12,097 bases of DNA from Rhizopus sp. PT2906 (taxonomy: Eukaryota > Mucoromycota > Mucoromycetes > Mucorales > Rhizopodaceae), in contig JAMYHX010000796.1 of assembly GCA_025529335.1 (NCBI GenBank), forward strand, positions 1 to 12,097. The letters are read 5' to 3'. Below are positions 8,679 through 12,097 of the stretch, one piece after another. How positions within the stretch are numbered: position 1 is the first letter of the stretch; every line of letters begins with the position of its first letter. A program made the translations under genes and the position numbers. The notes beneath the pieces were generated by a model. The model had not been told where the DNA came from. It was given only the letters and a program-made list of their open reading frames with translations, and did no database searches.

Positions 8679-10183
8679 ATGTCTGCGACAACAACAACAA
8701 CAACAACTAAGACCAGTGTTGATATCGAAGCACTTTCTAAAAAGAAAGCAGAAGAAATCTCATTTGCTGATCTTGTAAGATAGATCATATGATTAGCTTC
8801 TTTATAGATTCTAATGATTCAATCAATAGGGTGTTTCAAAAGAACTATGTGAAGCTTGTGAAAAAATGAACTTTAAACATCCTACCGAGATTCAAAAGGA
8901 AGCTATTCCTTGGGCTATTGAAGGTCGTGATATCATCGGTTTGGCTCAAACGGGTTCCGGTAAAACAGCTGCCTTTGCTATTCCAATCATCCAAAAGCTC
9001 TGGGAGAACCCTCAAGCCTTTTTTGCCTGTGTCTTGGCTCCTACAAGGTAAAAAAAAAATGATAATTATGAAAGCATTTTGCTCATGGCTCTTTTGTAGA
9101 GAATTAGCCTATCAAATTGCAGAAACATTTGAATCACTTGGCTCAGTGATCGGTGTTCGTTGTGCGGTTATTGTGGGTGGTATGGACATGATGTCTCAAT
9201 CTATTGCCCTTTCAAAGCGTCCACACGTCATTGTGGCCACACCAGGTCGTCTTCAGGACCATTTAGAAAATACAAAGGGATTCAATTTGAAACATTTAAA
9301 ATATTTGGTTATGGACGAAGCCGACCGTTTATTGGATTTGGATTTTGGACCCAAGATTGATCAAATCTTAAAGGTTATCCCACGCGAACGCAACACATTC
9401 TTATTTTCAGCCACCATGACGACCAAAGTAGCAAAGTTACAGAGAGCAAGTTTGCAAAAACCTGTCAAAGTAGAAGTTGCTACGAAATACTCAACAGTAA
9501 AGACACTGCTGCAATACTACCTCTTCTTCCCCCTGAAACACAAAGATTGCTACATGGTTTATTTATTGAATGAATTGGCTGGCAATTCAACCATCATCTT
9601 TACCCGTACATGTAATGACACACAAAAGATTGCCATCATGCTTCGAAGCTTAGGATTTGGTGCTATCCCCCTGCACGGTCAAATGCCCCAAGCCAAACGA
9701 CTGGGTGCTTTGACCAAGTTCAAGGCAGGTGCACGTAATATTCTAGTCGCCACCGATGTTGCCAGTAGAGGTTTAGATATCCCAACCGTCGATATTGTTA
9801 TCAATTATGATGTGCCACAGTCATCCAAAGATTATATCCATCGTGTAGGTCGTACGGCAAGAGCTGGTCGATCAGGAAAATCCATTACATTTGTTACACA
9901 ATATGATGTCGAGTTGATTCAGCGTATAGAAAAAGACTTGGGCCGTAAGCTGGATGGCTTCCCCGTTCAAAAGGATGAAGTCATGATGTTGCAGGAACGT
10001 GTAGATGAAGCACAACGCTTGGCTACATTAGAAATGAAGGAAACAGCCAACGGTAAAAAATCAAAGCGAGGAAGAAAGGATGAAGAAGAAGATGATGATG
10101 CGGATAATGAAGAAAAGGGTCTTGTCATGCCTGGAAAGAAGAAGTTTAAGGCTGGAAGTCATAAGAAGGGCAAGAGACATTAA
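8679..10183 (+). CDS. RRP3: DEAD-box ATP-dependent RNA helicase Rrp3/DDX47, 3 exons
   Basis: Exons are 8679-8774, 8830-9047 and 9100-10183, giving 465 residues (human DDX47 about 455, yeast Rrp3 about 500). All DEAD-box motifs are present and intact: Q motif (F47 to Q54 region, HPTEIQ), motif I AQTGSGKT (71-78), Ia PTRELA (103-108, its Arg codon split by intron 2), Ib TPGR (152-155), II DEAD (177-180), III SAT (208-210), IV IIFTRT, V ATDVASRGLD and VI HRVGRTARAGR. The last 50 or so residues alternate basic and acidic (KKSKRGRKDEEEDDDAD) and end in a Lys-rich segment, as in Rrp3. The start MSATTTTTTTKTS is followed by the conserved SFADLGVSKELCEAC segment. Rrp3 is needed for 18S pre-rRNA processing in the nucleolus. 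Partner context: head-to-head CMS1. No defect is seen. Confidence 0.96.
8688..8708 (+). repeat. RRP3: (ACA)n microsatellite coding for seven Thr
   Basis: Six ACA codons and one ACT follow the first three codons of RRP3, giving a Thr7 run in the disordered N-terminus. The repeat is in frame, so length variation would change only the number of Thr. Confidence 0.85.
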
Positions 10184-10187
10184 TAAA
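10182..10187 (+). terminator. AATAAA overlapping the RRP3 stop
   Basis: AATAAA begins within the RRP3 TAA stop codon and is followed by a T-run at about 10192-10200. It is an unusually close poly(A) signal if used. T-rich DNA at 10231-10244 could also contribute. Converging transcription from 10467 leaves 283 bp for both 3' ends. Confidence 0.4.
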
Positions 10188-10391
10188 AATCCTTTTTTTT
10201 TGAATGCCGTATTTTGTATTTGCTGTTTGCTTTTTTTTTTTTTCTTCCTGTGAACATTTAAACTAATGTTTCTATAATAATACAACTGTGTAATATACTT
10301 TAAAGAAACAATCGCTACTATTGCCCGGTTTGAAGTAAAAATTGTTATCTAAGCCTAAACCTGTATTAATATACAAGTTTTATAAGCTAAA

Positions 10392-10397
10392 TTTATT
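10392..10397 (-). terminator. Poly(A) signal AATAAA of the MP88-like gene
   Basis: The minus strand reads AATAAA about 70 bases after the stop of the secreted-protein gene. Other A-rich sites lie nearby, so it is only a candidate. Confidence 0.4.
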
Positions 10398-10466
10398 CTT
10401 TGGTACACAATATAAACTACACAAATAAATACTTCTTTACTATAAAAAGTAATTAAACTATATTAA

Positions 10467-11003
10467 TTAGCTGTAATCTCCAGGAACAACCTTTCTGCAG
10501 CCATCTTGAGAAATACCAATGTTACAGTCAGCTTGAGACTCACAGCATCGAATACAAAAGGTACCGCCATTAGGTTCAATCAAGTTTACGAAATAATCAA
10601 GGTTATTACATTTATGCTGGCTTTGGTCCCTGTTGTCATATTGACCTCCATTATCCGTAGAAGATAGGTTGTATACAGATGGGTTAAAGGTGCCTGTCAC
10701 TTGAGAGTAGTTGTCTGTCTTGAGATAGTGAGCAGTTAGGATAAGACCAGAGGGGAAAGTGTATCCACCAAGAGAAGAGTCTGTACAGAATGGCTTTCCT
10801 TGCTTCTCAGTAGTAGCTACATCTTGGCCAGGGGCACCAGGAAGGAAAGAACAGAACTGTGTGTCAGAGAGGACTTGAATGTTGGAAGAATTATAATTGG
10901 TATTGTCAACAGTGGATGTACTGTTGTCGTCCCTTCTGTTTAAGACAGGACTTGCAGTAATAACTGACGATAATAAGAGAATGTTAAAGAGGATTGAATA
11001 CAT
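10467..11003 (-). CDS. Small secreted cysteine-rich protein, MP88 mannoprotein-like
   Basis: This is a single exon of 178 residues. The ATG at 11003 is preferred over an upstream in-frame ATG at 11117. It begins a clean signal peptide (MYSILFNILLLSSVITA, cut before SPVL), and a TATA box lies about 60 bases ahead. After a dibasic NRRDD site and a Ser/Thr/Asn-rich linker comes a domain with eight Cys: QFCSFLPG, PFCTD, HKCNN, TFCIRCC, ADCN and DGCRK, enough for four disulfides. FCSFLP..PG, FPSGLILTAHY, VTGTFNPSVY, GGQYDNR and FCIRCC resemble the conserved domain of the MP88-type immunoreactive mannoprotein family of Cryptococcus and related fungal proteins. At least four N-glycosylation sequons (NST, NSS, NYS, NLS) are present. 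No GPI tail or second domain follows, so it should be released or wall-bound. The molecular function of the family is not known to me. Confidence 0.75.
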   Translation of the reverse strand: MYSILFNILLLSSVITASPVLNRRDDNSTSTVDNTNYNSSNIQVLSDTQFCSFLPGAPGQDVATTEKQGKPFCTDSSLGGYTFPSGLILTAHYLKTDNYSQVTGTFNPSVYNLSSTDNGGQYDNRDQSQHKCNNLDYFVNLIEPNGGTFCIRCCESQADCNIGISQDGCRKVVPGDYS

Positions 11004-11061
11004 TGGAGGTTGCGTATAGAAAAGGAATAAAATTAAAAAAAAAAGCTCTACCTTTGTAAGA

Positions 11062-11069
11062 TATTTATA
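11062..11069 (-). promoter_or_regulatory. TATA box (TATAAATA) of the MP88-like gene
   Basis: The minus strand reads TATAAATA about 60 bases before the ATG at 11003, with an A/T- and pyrimidine-rich leader between them. This spacing fits a start site about 30 bases downstream and a leader of about 30 bases. It also supports the shorter start codon. Confidence 0.6.
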
Positions 11070-11940
11070 CTTTAAGATCAAGACTACACTAATTAAAGCC
11101 AAGGATAATATTTCCATATATGGTTATTTTTATTTTTATCCTCAAACGTTGCTGCTGGAACTAAAAAAAACATGCCTTTTGTCTTGGCAAATGAAGGTCT
11201 GTCTATTTTAGTTTATCATTTTGCTAACAATAGATTAAGCATACATTGATTTCCAAAAATGTTCCTCGAATCATCAAGATTCCATTTTTATTGAACGCTT
11301 CCAACTGTCTTCACGCGCGTGTTTAAGTTCCTAATGTAAAATACGCTAATAGCTCAAATGATACTAAAAAGCTTCAGGTGATATTAGACTTGATTTGTTG
11401 TATATTGACTAATAAGCACCATAATGTTTTAAAAAAATAGTCGCAAAATAAAAGAAAAACTATCGTCCTATTATTCGTCCTCTGTCAAGGCATTTGATAT
11501 ACGATGACGATCATGTAGATCTCTCATACTGATATCATCCATAAATGATTATTCATACTCTTTAATTGTCTTTTACGCAAATATAACATCATATATAAAG
11601 GGTATTGTATATGAGCTACTTTATAAAAACATAATTGGTTAAAGAAAAGTGTAACTAATTATACACTCATTCTACTGAGTTGTTAATAGCTGAAGGGGCT
11701 CTGCAGTGTCTATTTTTGCAATAGTGAAAGAGTAAGGACATTGATGGGAAGGTCAGTCTTTATTTAACGAAGCACTCAATCTGAAACACATCATGAACGA
11801 TAAAAACAACTTCCTAGTATAAAATAGGCTTTAACACATTTTCAAAAGAGTAAACAAAGGATGTCATGAGAGAAATAAAAGGAAAACCACACTAGATTTA
11901 TTAAGGAAAAGCCAAGTTTTTATTTTCGTTTATATTCATT
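11070..11940. other. Upstream region of the MP88-like gene, no clear gene
   Basis: This is AT-rich DNA with many stops in all frames. The only coding-like piece is a 23-residue minus-strand ORF at 11471-11542 (MDDISMRDLHDRHRIS...), rich in charged residues. It could be a tiny ORF or the last exon of something unseen. No tRNA, snoRNA or transposon feature was recognised. Confidence 0.4.
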
Positions 11941-11950
11941 TGACCTACAA

Positions 11951-12034
11951 AGGGAGACGGTTTCGCAGCGTCTGTGATCCAGGCCAGATAACTGGTCAAA
12001 CCAGTCTAGAAAGAAAAGGCCATCCCGTCTCCCT
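11951..12034. other. Nested stem-loop, possible structured RNA or repeat end
   Basis: Three helices nest inside one another. The outer 10 bp are agggagacgg (11951-11960) with ccgtctccct (12025-12034). Inside is ggcc (11982-11985) with ggcc (12018-12021). The innermost hairpin is actggt-caa-accagt (11991-12005). Helix sequence is palindromic, so either strand could fold. The surrounding 160 bases are much richer in GC than the rest of the window. A transposon terminus or a noncoding RNA would both fit. No known RNA family is recognised. Confidence 0.45.
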
Positions 12035-12097
12035 AAGCCTTACCCCTAAACAACCGCCGCGCGACTCGCGCTTCAGCACGCATTAAACTACCCAAAA
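12035..12097. other. GC-rich right edge with gcgcga-c-tcgcgc palindrome
   Basis: The last 60 bases are GC-rich and include a 13-base palindrome (gcgcga, one base, tcgcgc, 12059-12071). This breaks sharply from the AT-rich DNA before 11940. It probably belongs to the same element as the nested stem-loop and continues beyond the window. Confidence 0.35.

Noticed and set aside
9160..9360. Second open frame inside RRP3
   Set aside because: It is an out-of-frame shadow of the conserved helicase core.
10467..11117. Longer version of the secreted protein starting at 11117
   Set aside because: It adds 38 hydrophobic, low-complexity residues in front of a good signal peptide, and the TATA box lies between the two ATGs.
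1..12097. tRNA genes, CRISPR arrays, bacterial-type operons
   Set aside because: No cloverleaf with a TpsiC-like arm, no regular spaced repeats, and the genes are clearly spliced eukaryotic genes.

Overview
This window is nuclear DNA of a fungus, most likely from the Mucoromycota (Mucorales). The intergenic DNA is AT-rich. Most genes are cut by many very short introns (47-78 nt, GT..AG). Several proteins, and one decayed non-LTR retroelement, have the look of Mucorales families. The assignment is inference, because there is no rRNA gene or other taxonomic marker here.

Layout from left to right. (1) 402-2544 (+): an eight-exon gene for a secreted or membrane kelch-repeat protein with signal peptide, beta-propeller, one transmembrane helix and a cytoplasmic tail. 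(2) 2596-3744: a 1149-bp unit bounded by 31-bp inverted repeats (one mismatch) and flanked by TA. It starts 51 bp after the kelch stop codon and carries, in antisense, the C-terminal part of a dead LINE-type reverse transcriptase with two in-frame stops. (3) 3745-4273: no convincing gene, only a coding-like, frame-broken stretch around 3800-4035. (4) 4274-6732 (-): a seven-exon gene for a GRAM-VASt-transmembrane protein of the LAM/Ysp2 (Aster/GRAMD1-like) sterol transporter family. (5) 6733-7649: a T-rich intergenic region. (6) 7650-8524 (-) CMS1 and 8679-10183 (+) RRP3, a head-to-head pair separated by 154 bp. (7) 10467-11003 (-): an intronless gene for a small secreted cysteine-rich protein of the MP88 mannoprotein type, converging on RRP3. 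(8) 11004-12097: its upstream region, ending in an unusually GC-rich, strongly foldable stretch that may be the end of a repeat.

The clearest functional link is CMS1-RRP3. RRP3 (DDX47) is the DEAD-box helicase for 18S pre-rRNA processing. Cms1 is a small-subunit-precursor-associated protein that keeps a degenerate copy of the same RecA-like fold. Sharing one short promoter would let both be set together. The other genes concern the cell periphery (kelch membrane protein, secreted MP88-like protein) and intracellular lipid transfer, with no evident pathway link between them.

All exon boundaries were inferred by eye from GT/AG sites, frame and family similarity. In every multi-exon gene the exon lengths sum to a multiple of three, giving 581, 706, 274 and 465 residues. 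Nothing could be confirmed by alignment or RNA data here.
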